15,846 nucleotides of DNA from Syntrophaceae bacterium UBA2280 (GCA_002347685.1 DDWS01000005.1:1-15846), one strand, 5' to 3'. Positions 1 to 7,858 are shown, counted from the first letter of the stretch. The notes: generated by a model not told the origin, from the sequence alone. Numbers and translations: made by a program.

Positions 1-53
1 GCGCTTGAATGGCATTCAAGAGGCCAGCGGTTCGATCCCGCTCATCTCCACCA
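1..53 (+). tRNA. tRNA-Ala (anticodon GGC), 3' part only
   Basis: The window opens inside a tRNA. Positions 4-8 (CTTGA) pair with 16-20 (TCAAG), enclosing a seven-base anticodon loop with T at 10 and anticodon GGC at 11-13, which reads alanine GCC codons. The T arm follows, with stem AGCGG, loop TTCGATC and stem CCGCT at about 26-42. The 3' acceptor strand is 43-49, the discriminator base is A50, and CCA is encoded at 51-53. The acceptor 5' strand and most of the D arm lie before the window, so the gene is partial only because of the window edge. Confidence 0.93.
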
Positions 54-59
54 AAAATG

Positions 60-98
60 AACGGGAAGAGTCACGTGACACGAACTCTTCCCGTTTTT
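60..98. terminator. Bidirectional rho-independent terminator between tRNA-Ala and ppiD-like gene
   Basis: A perfect 12-bp inverted repeat (60-71 AACGGGAAGAGT with 84-95 ACTCTTCCCGTT) encloses a 12-base loop and is followed by a T run at 94-98. It starts seven bases after the tRNA CCA end. On the minus strand the same stem is followed by a T-rich stretch (complement of 53-58), and the convergent gene ends at 103, so it probably stops transcription from both sides. Confidence 0.88.
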
Positions 99-102
99 GC
101 TT

Positions 103-1701
103 TTATAAATCCTCAACGTTGCGGTTGATTTTCAGTCTCTTTTCTTTCATCATCGCCTGTTTGTTTCCTTCAAGCCACGATCTCATAGCTTCTTCTCTTT
201 TGATGTTGGTCAGAATTTTCTGGTACAGAAACTTCTTTTCTTCGAAGTCCTTGATATCCAGACGGCTCAAGCCCTTGAGCTTGATGACGGCATAGCCCCC
301 GGGTATGTTCAGTGGCTCCGCCGCGTAAGGGTTGTTCAGGCTGAGGGGAATCAGCATTTCCACGGCGTTCGGAGGGGAACCCAAAAAGGGAATTTCGCTG
401 CCGGGCGGGAAAAAACCGGTTTCGGAAATCTTGAGTCCCTTTTCTTGAGCGACTTTATTCAACATCTCTCCGCTTTTCAGACGCTCCAGAATGCTTGTGG
501 CCTCATCTTCGGCTAGTCGGATGCTCCGGCTTTCAACGAAGTGCTTCCGGATGTCGTTTTTGACATCTTTGAGCAGTGGCGCGTGCGACTCCTTTTTATC
601 GGTAACGATGATCAGAAAAAACCCGTTATTCGCTGTGAGGACACGACTCATTTCGTTTTTCTGAAGGTCGAGCAGGTGCCGATTCAGGTCGCCGATGCCG
701 GCCAGCGGGGTGGGGGGTGCGCTCAGCGGGAAGAAATCGGCCGTGTGAATTTTCAACTGATTTGCCGCTGCATATTCATCGAAATTATCATCCTGATAGA
801 TGGTGTCGTGGGCCTTTTTGGCGGCGGCAAAGGCGCTTTGTTTTCCTACGGCCTCTCCCATCTGCGCGATGATTTTGCCTCTGACAGCGCTCAGAGGAAG
901 CGGTTTGCCTTCCGCCGTTTGATAGTTGCTGCGGGTTCGGTTGTAATAATCCAGCATCTGTTCTTCATCAAACGTGGCGGGGGCATAAGCCGCGTTCGAG
1001 AAAAAAAAGTATTTGACTTTGAACTGCGCCGGGACCATAAAGTTCACCCGGTTGGCTTGAAGGTGCTTTTCCAGTTCGTCGTCAGACGGTGAAATTCCCC
1101 TTGCGATGTCGGCGGCTGCAATCTTTACAAACTCAAGATTCATTTCCTGGGTCTGCATCGCGTAGAGATCCAGAATTTCTGCATCGGCTACTTTGACGCC
1201 TTCCCGGATAATCAGCTCGATTTTATTGGCCGCAAGATTAATGCGCTGGGAGTTCTGAAAGTCTTCATCCGTCATTTTATTATAGCGTAGCACCTGGTTA
1301 TATTTCTGCCTGTCAAAAGCACCGTCTGTCTGCAACGCCGGCATCCCGGTGATTGCGTTGAGCAGCTCATCGTCGGTGACCTGAATTTTGAGGTCGGCTG
1401 CTTTGGCGATGATGATCTGACGGTTTAGAAGACTGTCATAAGCGGTCTGCTTCAAATTCATAAGCCGGATCATTTCCGCGGTGAGCTCACTGCCGTATTG
1501 GGCTTTGGCCATATCCATCATTTTGGAATATTCGTTGTAATACTCTCCCTCGGTAATCGCCGTTCCGTCAATGATCGCGATGGCCCTGGCCGTTTGCGAT
1601 CCGCGGTCTGTGCCGAAATAAAGAACAAAGACGAAAATGATAATGGCCATGAAAGCGAGCATAAACCAGCCCCGCGCGTGCTTGCGGAAAAACTTCAGCA
1701 T
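103..1701 (-). CDS. Membrane-anchored SurA/PpiD-type periplasmic folding factor
   Basis: The 532-residue protein has a short basic N-terminus, one membrane segment at about residues 11-30, and then a long soluble part expected in the periplasm. Residues about 35-170 resemble the SurA/PpiD N-terminal chaperone domain (the IDGTAIT...EYYNEYSK pattern, followed by helices with LLNRQIIIAKAADLKI). Residues about 225-370 occupy the place of the parvulin domain, and residues about 375-530 form a second helical chaperone half. This order matches PpiD, an inner-membrane-tethered helper for newly exported proteins. The parvulin part lacks the usual GGDLGW-like signature, so isomerase activity is doubtful. 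The ATG at 1701 is preceded on the minus strand by GAGGTG about five bases upstream, which supports this start. It is transcribed divergently from mreB and ends at the shared terminator with the tRNA. It could equally be annotated 'SurA N-terminal domain protein', so no symbol is given. Confidence 0.85.
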   Translation of the reverse strand: MLKFFRKHARGWFMLAFMAIIIFVFVLYFGTDRGSQTARAIAIIDGTAITEGEYYNEYSKMMDMAKAQYGSELTAEMIRLMNLKQTAYDSLLNRQIIIAKAADLKIQVTDDELLNAITGMPALQTDGAFDRQKYNQVLRYNKMTDEDFQNSQRINLAANKIELIIREGVKVADAEILDLYAMQTQEMNLEFVKIAAADIARGISPSDDELEKHLQANRVNFMVPAQFKVKYFFFSNAAYAPATFDEEQMLDYYNRTRSNYQTAEGKPLPLSAVRGKIIAQMGEAVGKQSAFAAAKKAHDTIYQDDNFDEYAAANQLKIHTADFFPLSAPPTPLAGIGDLNRHLLDLQKNEMSRVLTANNGFFLIIVTDKKESHAPLLKDVKNDIRKHFVESRSIRLAEDEATSILERLKSGEMLNKVAQEKGLKISETGFFPPGSEIPFLGSPPNAVEMLIPLSLNNPYAAEPLNIPGGYAVIKLKGLSRLDIKDFEEKKFLYQKILTNIKREEAMRSWLEGNKQAMMKEKRLKINRNVEDL

Positions 1702-1758
1702 ACAATCACCTCAATTATGATGTCCGGATTACCCTGCCCAAACCCCAAAGTGCCGTTT

Positions 1759-1787
1759 TTAGTATTACAGTCAACTGTAAATTGCAA
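1759..1787 (-). promoter_or_regulatory. Candidate promoter of the ppiD-like gene with a palindrome in its spacer
   Basis: Read on the minus strand, a -35-like TTGCAA (1782-1787) and a -10-like TACTAA (1759-1764) are separated by 17 bp. They lie about 60 bp upstream of the minus-strand start at 1701. The spacer is almost entirely filled by the inverted repeat TTACAGT-CA-ACTGTAA (1765-1780), a plausible operator. The promoter elements are weak matches, so the call is tentative. Confidence 0.35.
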
Positions 1788-1805
1788 ACACATTTTAAAA
1801 AGGCG

Positions 1806-1836
1806 TTGATTAGGGTGTGGAAATAAGCTATACAAT
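1806..1836 (+). promoter_or_regulatory. Candidate sigma-70 promoter for the mre cluster
   Basis: TTGATT (1806-1811) is followed after 17 bp by TATACA (1829-1834), within the run TATACAAT, about 50 bp upstream of the mreB start. It is the best promoter-like match in the 183-bp gap between the divergent genes. No other strong promoter was noticed before the end of the cell-shape genes, so it may drive the whole mreB-to-bactofilin run. Confidence 0.45.
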
Positions 1837-1884
1837 CCCATATTTATTGCCAATCGTCATAAGTTAGGGATAACAGGAGGACAA

Positions 1885-2922
1885 ATGCTGTTCGATTATA
1901 TTTTGGGAAAATTTTCCAATGATCTGGCCATTGATCTTGGAACCGCCAACACGCTGGTTTTTGTGAAGGGTAAGGGAATCATTCTCAACGAACCGTCGGT
2001 CGTTGCTGTGCATAAGGACAGCCGCGGCACGAAAAAGGTGCTGGCCGTCGGCAATGAAGCCAAACGCATGCTGGGACGCACGCCCGGTAATATCGTGGCC
2101 ATCCGCCCCATGCGTGACGGAGTGATTGCGGATTTTGACATTACGGAAGCCATGCTCAAGCATTTCATTTTGTGCGTTCATAACCGAAAATCTCTGGTGC
2201 GGCCCCGCATTATCGTTTCCGTTCCGTCGGGCATTACGCAGGTAGAACGCCGTGCCGTGCGTGAAACCGTGGAATCCGCAGGCGCCCGGGAGATCTACCT
2301 GATCGAAGAGCCAATGGCGGCGGCTATCGGCGCGGGTCTTCCGATAGCCGAACCCACCAGTTCCATGGTCGTCGATATCGGCGGCGGTACGACGGAAGTT
2401 GCGGTCATCTCTCTGGCCGGCATTGTGTACGCAAAGTCCGTCCGGGTTGCAGGGGATAAAATTGACGAGGAAATCGTTCAGTACATGAAGCGCAAATACA
2501 GTCTGCTGATCGGCGAGCGGACGGCGGAAATCATCAAGACGGAGATCGGCTGCGCCTATCCGATGGATCAAATCAAAACCATTGACGTCAAAGGGCGGGA
2601 TCTGATTTCGGGTATTCCCAAGACCATTGAAACCAATTCCGAAGAAATCCGGGAAGCGATCATGGAACCGGTGACGTTGATTGTGGATGCGATCAAAGAC
2701 GCCCTCGAAAACGCGCCCCCCGAACTGGCCGGCGACATTGTCGACCGCGGGATCGTTCTGACCGGGGGCGGAGCCCTGCTGAAGAATATAGACGTTCTGA
2801 TCCGGGAGGAAACAGGCCTCCCCATTACCATTGCCGACGATCCTTTATCCGCCGTCGCACGCGGCGCGGGCATGGCTCTGGATCAGCTGGATGTGCTCAA
2901 AGAGGTTACCATTCAGGCTTAA
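1885..2922 (+). CDS. mreB: Rod shape-determining protein MreB (actin homologue)
   Basis: MreB is a bacterial actin that forms ATP-dependent filaments on the inner face of the membrane and positions the lateral wall-synthesis machine. The 345-residue length is normal for the family. The actin-fold nucleotide motifs are visible: phosphate-1 loop LAIDLGTANTLVF at about residues 14-26, the EEPMAAAIGAGLP segment at about 141-153, phosphate-2 loop VVDIGGGTTEVAV at about 162-174, and the adenosine motif VLTGGGALLKN near residues 290-300. An AGGAGGA ribosome-binding site sits about five bases before the ATG. The gene is first in the cluster, with mreC beginning 37 bp after its stop. No truncation or missing motif was seen. 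Confidence 0.98.
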   Translation: MLFDYILGKFSNDLAIDLGTANTLVFVKGKGIILNEPSVVAVHKDSRGTKKVLAVGNEAKRMLGRTPGNIVAIRPMRDGVIADFDITEAMLKHFILCVHNRKSLVRPRIIVSVPSGITQVERRAVRETVESAGAREIYLIEEPMAAAIGAGLPIAEPTSSMVVDIGGGTTEVAVISLAGIVYAKSVRVAGDKIDEEIVQYMKRKYSLLIGERTAEIIKTEIGCAYPMDQIKTIDVKGRDLISGIPKTIETNSEEIREAIMEPVTLIVDAIKDALENAPPELAGDIVDRGIVLTGGGALLKNIDVLIREETGLPITIADDPLSAVARGAGMALDQLDVLKEVTIQA

Positions 2923-2959
2923 AATGCGCGCATGACGTTTCCAATTCATCGGGTAAACC

Positions 2960-3808
2960 ATGTTTTTTAAAAATTATCGGATCGTCATCTTCATCGTAGC
3001 GCTTTTTGTTGTTGCCCTGATCATGTTATCCTATCACGTCAAATACGATGGCGGCACCGGTTTTGTGAAAAAACTGGTGTTGCAGGCGGCCGCGCCTTTG
3101 CAGGCGGCCTTGAGCTCAACGGTAAGAACCATTGGGGATTCCTGGACCCGGTACGTCTATCTCGTTGATCTTCAGGAAGAAAATGCCGCTTTGAAGCGCA
3201 GCATCCATGATATCAATGCCGAACTTGTTTTATATAAGGAAGGCTATCTGGAGGCCCTGCGCCTGCGACAGCATCTAGCCCTGCAAGACGAATACGATCA
3301 TCAGATGATCGCAGCCCGGGTTATCGGCAGACAGCAGGCTGCGATCAGTAAAACCATCCTGATTAACAAGGGAAGCCTGCATGGTTTGAAAACGGGTATG
3401 CCGGTGCTGACGCCGCCCGGTCTGATCGGACGGCTGACCGATGTGTCCTGGAACTCCTCCAGGGTACTATTGCTCACCGATGAGAGCTCGAATGTGGACG
3501 TTGTGCTTCAGCGTACACGGGTACAGGGCATTCTCAAGGGAGCGGGCCCCCGGGGCTGTACGATTAAATACGTTTCCAAAATGCAGGATGTGAAGGAAGG
3601 AGACATTGTGGTTTCTTCCGGGACGAGCAATGTGTTTCCCAAGGGCCTGCTGATCGGTGTTGTCAATTCCGTGGATCGCAGGGATGTGGGCCTTTTTATT
3701 AAAATTCGTGTGACCCCCTTTGTGGATTTGTCAAAACTCGAAGAAGCGCTGGTTTTGATCACTCAGGCCCCCGGGCACCCTCAGGAAAAACAAAAAGAGA
3801 CGAAATGA
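2960..3808 (+). CDS. mreC: Rod shape-determining protein MreC
   Basis: MreC is a bitopic periplasmic scaffold that links MreB to PBP2/RodA and activates PBP2. The 282-residue product has a membrane anchor at about residues 8-26, a helical coiled-coil-like stretch at about 65-105, and the beta-rich MreC core from about 115 to 268, including the typical segments INKGSLHGLKTGMPV and GLIGRL. The tail is short and charged (QEKQKETK). The ribosome-binding site is weak. The in-frame ATG at 2924 meets a stop three codons later, so 2960 is the only reasonable start. Its last four bases (ATGA, 3805-3808) overlap the mreD start, which suggests translational coupling. Confidence 0.95.
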   Translation: MFFKNYRIVIFIVALFVVALIMLSYHVKYDGGTGFVKKLVLQAAAPLQAALSSTVRTIGDSWTRYVYLVDLQEENAALKRSIHDINAELVLYKEGYLEALRLRQHLALQDEYDHQMIAARVIGRQQAAISKTILINKGSLHGLKTGMPVLTPPGLIGRLTDVSWNSSRVLLLTDESSNVDVVLQRTRVQGILKGAGPRGCTIKYVSKMQDVKEGDIVVSSGTSNVFPKGLLIGVVNSVDRRDVGLFIKIRVTPFVDLSKLEEALVLITQAPGHPQEKQKETK

Positions 3809-4317
3809 TTTTTTATCTGGCTTTGCCTTTTTTAGCAGTGGGTATGGTTGTTTTGCAGAGCACTGTCGCCAGCGTGCTTTTCTCGGGATGGTTCCTGCTG
3901 GAAGCATCCCTGGTTTTGGTCATCTATGCGGGCTTTCGCCTGGATGTGGTGCGTGGCCTGTTGCTTGCGTTCGTCATGGGTTTTGTGTTTGATTGCCTGT
4001 CGGGTTCCGTCGTGGGTTTGTTTACCGTCATTTACATGCTGATTTTTCTGTGCGCTTTCTATGTTTCGCTGCGAATGGTGACCGAAAAACTATACTTGAT
4101 CGCTTTATTTAGTCTGGCGTGTGCCCTGCTGGAGGCGCTGCTTGTTGTGCTGTTTTATCACCTCACATACGATATTGATCTTTTCAGTAGCTTGCTGCCG
4201 GTCTTTCTTCCGCAGGCCCTGTTAATCAGTATTTTATCTGCGGGTTTTTTTCATGTTATGCGCCGGATTGAGGGTTTTTTCTATGGAAAATCAGTGCAGC
4301 CTCCGCAACGGGCCTGA
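3805..4317 (+). CDS. mreD: Rod shape-determining membrane protein MreD
   Basis: The 170-residue product is almost entirely hydrophobic, with about five or six predicted membrane helices, which is standard for MreD. The family has low sequence conservation, so the assignment leans on size, hydrophobicity and position: it lies between mreC and the PBP2 gene, as in most rod-shaped bacteria with this cluster. MreD acts with MreC as part of the elongasome membrane scaffold. Its start overlaps the mreC stop by four bases, and its 3' end overlaps the next gene by 35 bases. Confidence 0.93.
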   Translation: MIFYLALPFLAVGMVVLQSTVASVLFSGWFLLEASLVLVIYAGFRLDVVRGLLLAFVMGFVFDCLSGSVVGLFTVIYMLIFLCAFYVSLRMVTEKLYLIALFSLACALLEALLVVLFYHLTYDIDLFSSLLPVFLPQALLISILSAGFFHVMRRIEGFFYGKSVQPPQRA

Positions 4318-6199
4318 ACCGTCGGAATTTCGCCAAAAACTGAAAATTGTCATGATGGTGGGTATGCTGGCCCTGGGACTTTTGCTTGTCCGTTTATGGT
4401 ATTTGCAGGTGATCAAGGGCGATGAACTCAGGCAGCGGTCAGAGAATAATGCCGTTCGTTTCCGAACCATCCAGCCGCTGCGCGGTTTGATCATGGACCG
4501 CAACGGCATGGTTCTGGTGGATAACCGGCCTTCTTTTGATATTCTATACATGCCCGGCAGAGGGCAGAATCACGACCGGGTGTTAGAAAGAATTAAAACC
4601 ATCTACAAAACGAAATCTCTTGAATCGTCCATTGATCCTTCTTTGTTCAAGGCGATCAGGCCTTATCTTCCGGTAAGACTTGAAAAAAATGTCGGCATGG
4701 AGAAGGTGGCGCTCATCGAGACCAATGCCCTGGATCTCCCCGGTGTTTATGTGGATATAACGCCGGTTCGTCTCTATCTCGACGGAGAGATGATTGCCCC
4801 GATCATCGGCTACACGGGTGAAATCAGCAAAGAGGAACTGGAAAAAAGTGCTGGTGAGTATTCATCGGGGGATATTTTAGGTAAGGCCGGCCTGGAAAGG
4901 GTTCTCGATGCGCATATTCGCGGAAGGCGGGGTGCGGAGCTTGTGGAGGTGAATGTTTTCGGCAAGGAAATAAAAAATCTTGGCAGCATTGATCCTGTCC
5001 CCGGCGCCAATGTCGTATTGACCATTGACGCGAATTTGCAAAAGGCGGCCTGGGAGGCTTTCCACGGCCTGGCCGGTTCGGCGGTGGTTTTAAATCCGCA
5101 AAACGGTGCGATATTGGCGATGGTCAGCGCTCCTTCCTATGATCCGAATGTATTCAACAGCGGAATTCCATTTGAAGAATGGCAAAAGCTGCTGTCCAAT
5201 CCTCTCAACCCCTTATCCAACCGGTCCATTTCAGGTCAATATCCGCCGGGCTCAACGTATAAACTGGTTGTAGCGGCCGCCGCCCTGGAAGAGGGCATTG
5301 TCACGCCGGAAACAAAAATATTCTGCAACGGGACCTTTGATCTGGGGAACCGAACCTATCGCTGCTGGAAACGGGAAGGACACGGGTCCGTCGATCTTCA
5401 CCGGGCGCTGGTGGTTTCCTGCGATGTCTATTTCTATACGCTGGGGAAAATGCTGGGCGTGGATAAGATTGCCCATTATGCCAGAATGTTCGGTTTCGGA
5501 GAATTAACAGGCATTGATCTGCACCATGAGCGCAAGGGGCTGGTGCCGACCAAAGAATGGAAACAGTCCCGGCTGCGGGAACCGTGGCATATGGGAGAAA
5601 CCATCTCCATCTCTATCGGCCAGGGTTTCAATTTATCCACCCCGTTGCAGCTGGCTTCCGCTTACAGCGCGCTGGCCAACGGCGGAACGCTTTGGCGTCC
5701 GCGACTGGTTGAACGCATTGAGTGGCCGGACAACAAAATATTCGGGCAGTATCCGCCTGTAAAAAACGGGGAATTGCAGTTGAACAAACAAACCATCGCT
5801 TTTCTGCAAAAAGCCCTTCATGCGGCCGTCAATTCGCCGGGCGGCACAGGGGGGGCGGCGCGTATCCCCCATGTTGAGGTTTGCGGAAAAACAGGCACCT
5901 CCCAAGTGATTGCGTTACCACCGACCGAGAAACTCATTCGCGACCGAAAAATCTCGGCATTTCATAAAGATCACGCCTTGTTTATCGGCTTTGCGCCGTT
6001 GAAAAATCCGGAAATCGTTGTCGCTGTGATTGCCGAGCACGCGGGTTCGGGCGGGGCAGTTGCCGCGCCGATCGCCAAAAAAATTCTTCAGGCCTATTTT
6101 GACGGGAAAAGTGCCACGAAACGGCCTGATTTCGCATTGAGAAGATTGTCGGATGGTGAAGACCCGGAGGAGAAACAAAAGTCCGTTCCGTACAGGTAA
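4283..6199 (+). CDS. mrdA: Penicillin-binding protein 2, elongasome peptidoglycan transpeptidase
   Basis: PBP2 is the class B penicillin-binding protein that cross-links new lateral-wall glycan made by RodA. The start chosen is ATG 4283 (638 residues), because GAGGG at 4270-4274 lies eight bases upstream. An in-frame ATG at 4253 would add ten residues but has no obvious ribosome-binding site. Membrane anchor is at about residues 21-38, the non-catalytic pedestal with PLRGLIMDRNG at about 65-75, and the transpeptidase domain from about 260. The catalytic motifs are present: SxxK as S324-T-Y-K327, SxN-equivalent S379-C-D381, and K536-T-G538. C348, C361, H367 and C380 could form a zinc site like that described in other PBP2 proteins. 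It overlaps mreD by 35 bases, and rodA follows 30 bp later. Confidence 0.96.
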   Translation: MENQCSLRNGPEPSEFRQKLKIVMMVGMLALGLLLVRLWYLQVIKGDELRQRSENNAVRFRTIQPLRGLIMDRNGMVLVDNRPSFDILYMPGRGQNHDRVLERIKTIYKTKSLESSIDPSLFKAIRPYLPVRLEKNVGMEKVALIETNALDLPGVYVDITPVRLYLDGEMIAPIIGYTGEISKEELEKSAGEYSSGDILGKAGLERVLDAHIRGRRGAELVEVNVFGKEIKNLGSIDPVPGANVVLTIDANLQKAAWEAFHGLAGSAVVLNPQNGAILAMVSAPSYDPNVFNSGIPFEEWQKLLSNPLNPLSNRSISGQYPPGSTYKLVVAAAALEEGIVTPETKIFCNGTFDLGNRTYRCWKREGHGSVDLHRALVVSCDVYFYTLGKMLGVDKIAHYARMFGFGELTGIDLHHERKGLVPTKEWKQSRLREPWHMGETISISIGQGFNLSTPLQLASAYSALANGGTLWRPRLVERIEWPDNKIFGQYPPVKNGELQLNKQTIAFLQKALHAAVNSPGGTGGAARIPHVEVCGKTGTSQVIALPPTEKLIRDRKISAFHKDHALFIGFAPLKNPEIVVAVIAEHAGSGGAVAAPIAKKILQAYFDGKSATKRPDFALRRLSDGEDPEEKQKSVPYR

Positions 6200-6229
6200 T
6201 TCTTTGGAAGTGCTCATGAAAGGGGGGGT

Positions 6230-7345
6230 ATGATTTTTGTAAAATTTGACCGTCGCATCTTCAAACATTTTGACTGGACACTGCTTGCGCTGGTCCTTTC
6301 CATTTGCGGCATCGGTATTCTGAATATCTATTCAACCGGCGCCTCCGTCATTGATGCCCCTGTTGCGCCATACATCAAGCAGATTCAATGGGTTTTACTG
6401 GGCTTACTTTTCATGATTATCGCTTTTTTGATTGATTATCGGGTCATCAATCAGTTTGCCTATATCATTTATGGTGCTTCCATCCTGTTGCTGTTGGTTG
6501 TGGCCGTTTTCGGTTACGCTTCGCATGGCGCTCAACGGTGGTTGGATCTGGGTGTTGTCACCATTCAACCTTCAGAGATGATGAAGCTGACGCTGATTAT
6601 CGCGCTTGCACGATACTTCGACGACCATAAATCCATGGAACCTTACAGGCTCCGGGAGCTTTTCATTCCCTTTCTGATCGTCATGCTTCCGTTTGCCCTG
6701 ATTCTGAAACAGCCGGATCTCGGGACGGGACTTATGTTGCTGATGATATGTTCCTCTATGGTCATTTTTGTCGGTATGAACTGGAAGTCCATGCTCATTG
6801 CTTTGGCCGGGGTGTTGAGTCTGGTCCCGATCATGTGGCAGTTTCTGAAGGACTATCAGAAAGAAAGACTGCTCACGTTTCTTTATCCGGAAAATGATCC
6901 CCTGGGTGCAGGCTATCACATTCTTCAATCGATCATTGCAATCGGATCCGGCGGATTTTTCGGTAAAGGGTATCTGCAGGGATCCCAGACCCAGCTGAAA
7001 TTTCTGCCGGAGCAGCAGACGGACTTTGTTTTTTCCGTGTTCGCTGAAGAATGGGGTTTTATCGGTGGATTGATTTTGGTGATGCTGTTTATGTCCCTAA
7101 TGATCTGGGGGTTTAAAATTGCCTTGCATTCGAAGGATTTATTAGGCACAATCCTCGCCTTTGGAATCACGGTCCTGATTGTCTGGCAGGTATTCATTAA
7201 TATGGGAATGGTTCTGGGGCTAGTTCCGGTGGTGGGAATTCCTTTGCCCTTCTTAAGCTATGGCGGTTCTGCGATGGTTTCTTTGCTGGCGGCCATCGGG
7301 CTGCTCATGAATGTCAGTGTGCGCAGATTTATTTTGCAGCGATAG
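6230..7345 (+). CDS. rodA: SEDS peptidoglycan glycosyltransferase RodA
   Basis: RodA polymerises lipid II into glycan strands in partnership with PBP2, encoded just upstream. The 371-residue product is a polytopic membrane protein with about ten predicted helices and conserved SEDS features: RWLDLGVVTIQPSE at about residues 103-116, QPDLGTG at 161-167, and the extracellular-loop stretch FLPEQQTDFVFSVFAEE with D265 at the catalytic aspartate position. The C-terminus has the usual GIPLPFLSYGGS pattern. A strong purine ribosome-binding site (AAAGGGGGGGT) directly precedes ATG 6230. The gene lies 30 bp after mrdA, consistent with one transcript. Confidence 0.97.
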   Translation: MIFVKFDRRIFKHFDWTLLALVLSICGIGILNIYSTGASVIDAPVAPYIKQIQWVLLGLLFMIIAFLIDYRVINQFAYIIYGASILLLLVVAVFGYASHGAQRWLDLGVVTIQPSEMMKLTLIIALARYFDDHKSMEPYRLRELFIPFLIVMLPFALILKQPDLGTGLMLLMICSSMVIFVGMNWKSMLIALAGVLSLVPIMWQFLKDYQKERLLTFLYPENDPLGAGYHILQSIIAIGSGGFFGKGYLQGSQTQLKFLPEQQTDFVFSVFAEEWGFIGGLILVMLFMSLMIWGFKIALHSKDLLGTILAFGITVLIVWQVFINMGMVLGLVPVVGIPLPFLSYGGSAMVSLLAAIGLLMNVSVRRFILQR

Positions 7346-7410
7346 AGGGCCTCTTAATTCTGGTCTTGAGTAAACTACGGAAGTCCACAAAAGATGATAA
7401 GGAGAGAGCT

Positions 7411-7785
7411 ATGTGGGAAAAAAAGAAAGAAGCACAAGAGCTGAAGGCTTTTTTAGGCAAGGGGGCAGAATTTTCCGGTAAACTGATTTTTAACGGGAGC
7501 GTGCGCATTGACGGCGATTTTCAAGGCGAGATTTTCGGTCAGGGGTCGGTGGATGTCGGAGAATCGGCGCTGGTCAAGGCCAACATTGTTGTCAGCGACG
7601 TATACATCGGTGGTGAAGTCCATGGCAGTATTGAAGTCAAGGAGAAAATCAGCATCCATTCCACGGGCCGTCTGTTTGGCGATGTGAAAACCCCCGTTTT
7701 CGTGATGGAGGAAGGCGCATTGTTTGACGGCCGGTCACACATGGTTGAGGCCAGCGAGAAAAAAAATATTCGCACAGTGGATTGA
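7411..7785 (+). CDS. Bactofilin family cytoskeletal polymer
   Basis: This is a polymer-forming cytoskeletal protein of the bactofilin (formerly DUF583) family. These proteins form nucleotide-free beta-helical filaments at the membrane that localise wall-modifying or other factors. The 124-residue product has the expected layout: short charged N-terminal tail, a central repeat-rich beta core at about residues 12-105 (KLIFNGSVRIDGDFQGEIFGQG, and later VYIGGEVHGSIEVKEKISIHSTGRLFGDVKTP), and a short polar tail. A TTG at 7366 would add 15 residues, but ATG 7411 has an excellent AAGGAG site seven to eight bases upstream and is preferred. It lies 65 bp after rodA, likely in the same unit, which points to a role in cell shape. 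No strong terminator follows it. Confidence 0.92.
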   Translation: MWEKKKEAQELKAFLGKGAEFSGKLIFNGSVRIDGDFQGEIFGQGSVDVGESALVKANIVVSDVYIGGEVHGSIEVKEKISIHSTGRLFGDVKTPVFVMEEGALFDGRSHMVEASEKKNIRTVD

Positions 7786-7813
7786 TGTAGGTGAAATATT
7801 TGTATCTATTGGT

Positions 7814-7837
7814 TAATATTCGTTTTGTAAAATATTA
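7814..7837. repeat. AT-rich inverted repeat after the bactofilin gene
   Basis: TAATATT (7814-7820) and AATATTA (7831-7837) form a perfect 7-bp inverted repeat around a 10-base spacer, 28 bp after the bactofilin stop. The stem is all A-T, so it is too weak to be a confident terminator. It lies about 20 bp upstream of the candidate atp promoter, so it could be a binding site. Confidence 0.35.
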
Positions 7838-7858
7838 GACCGCCGGTCATAAAAAAGC

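Noticed and set aside
541..1092. 183-codon open frame on the plus strand
   Set aside because: It lies wholly inside the minus-strand ppiD-like gene and encodes no recognisable domain; it is an antisense shadow frame.
1865..1877. TAGGGATAACAGG, resembling the first 13 bases of the I-SceI homing endonuclease site
   Set aside because: The match breaks off after 13 of 18 bases, and the stretch runs into the mreB ribosome-binding site; no intron or endonuclease gene is nearby.
7838..7848. GACCGCCGGTC as a possible terminator after the bactofilin gene
   Set aside because: The stem can be only four base pairs with a three-base loop, and it is followed by A-rich rather than T-rich sequence on the plus strand.
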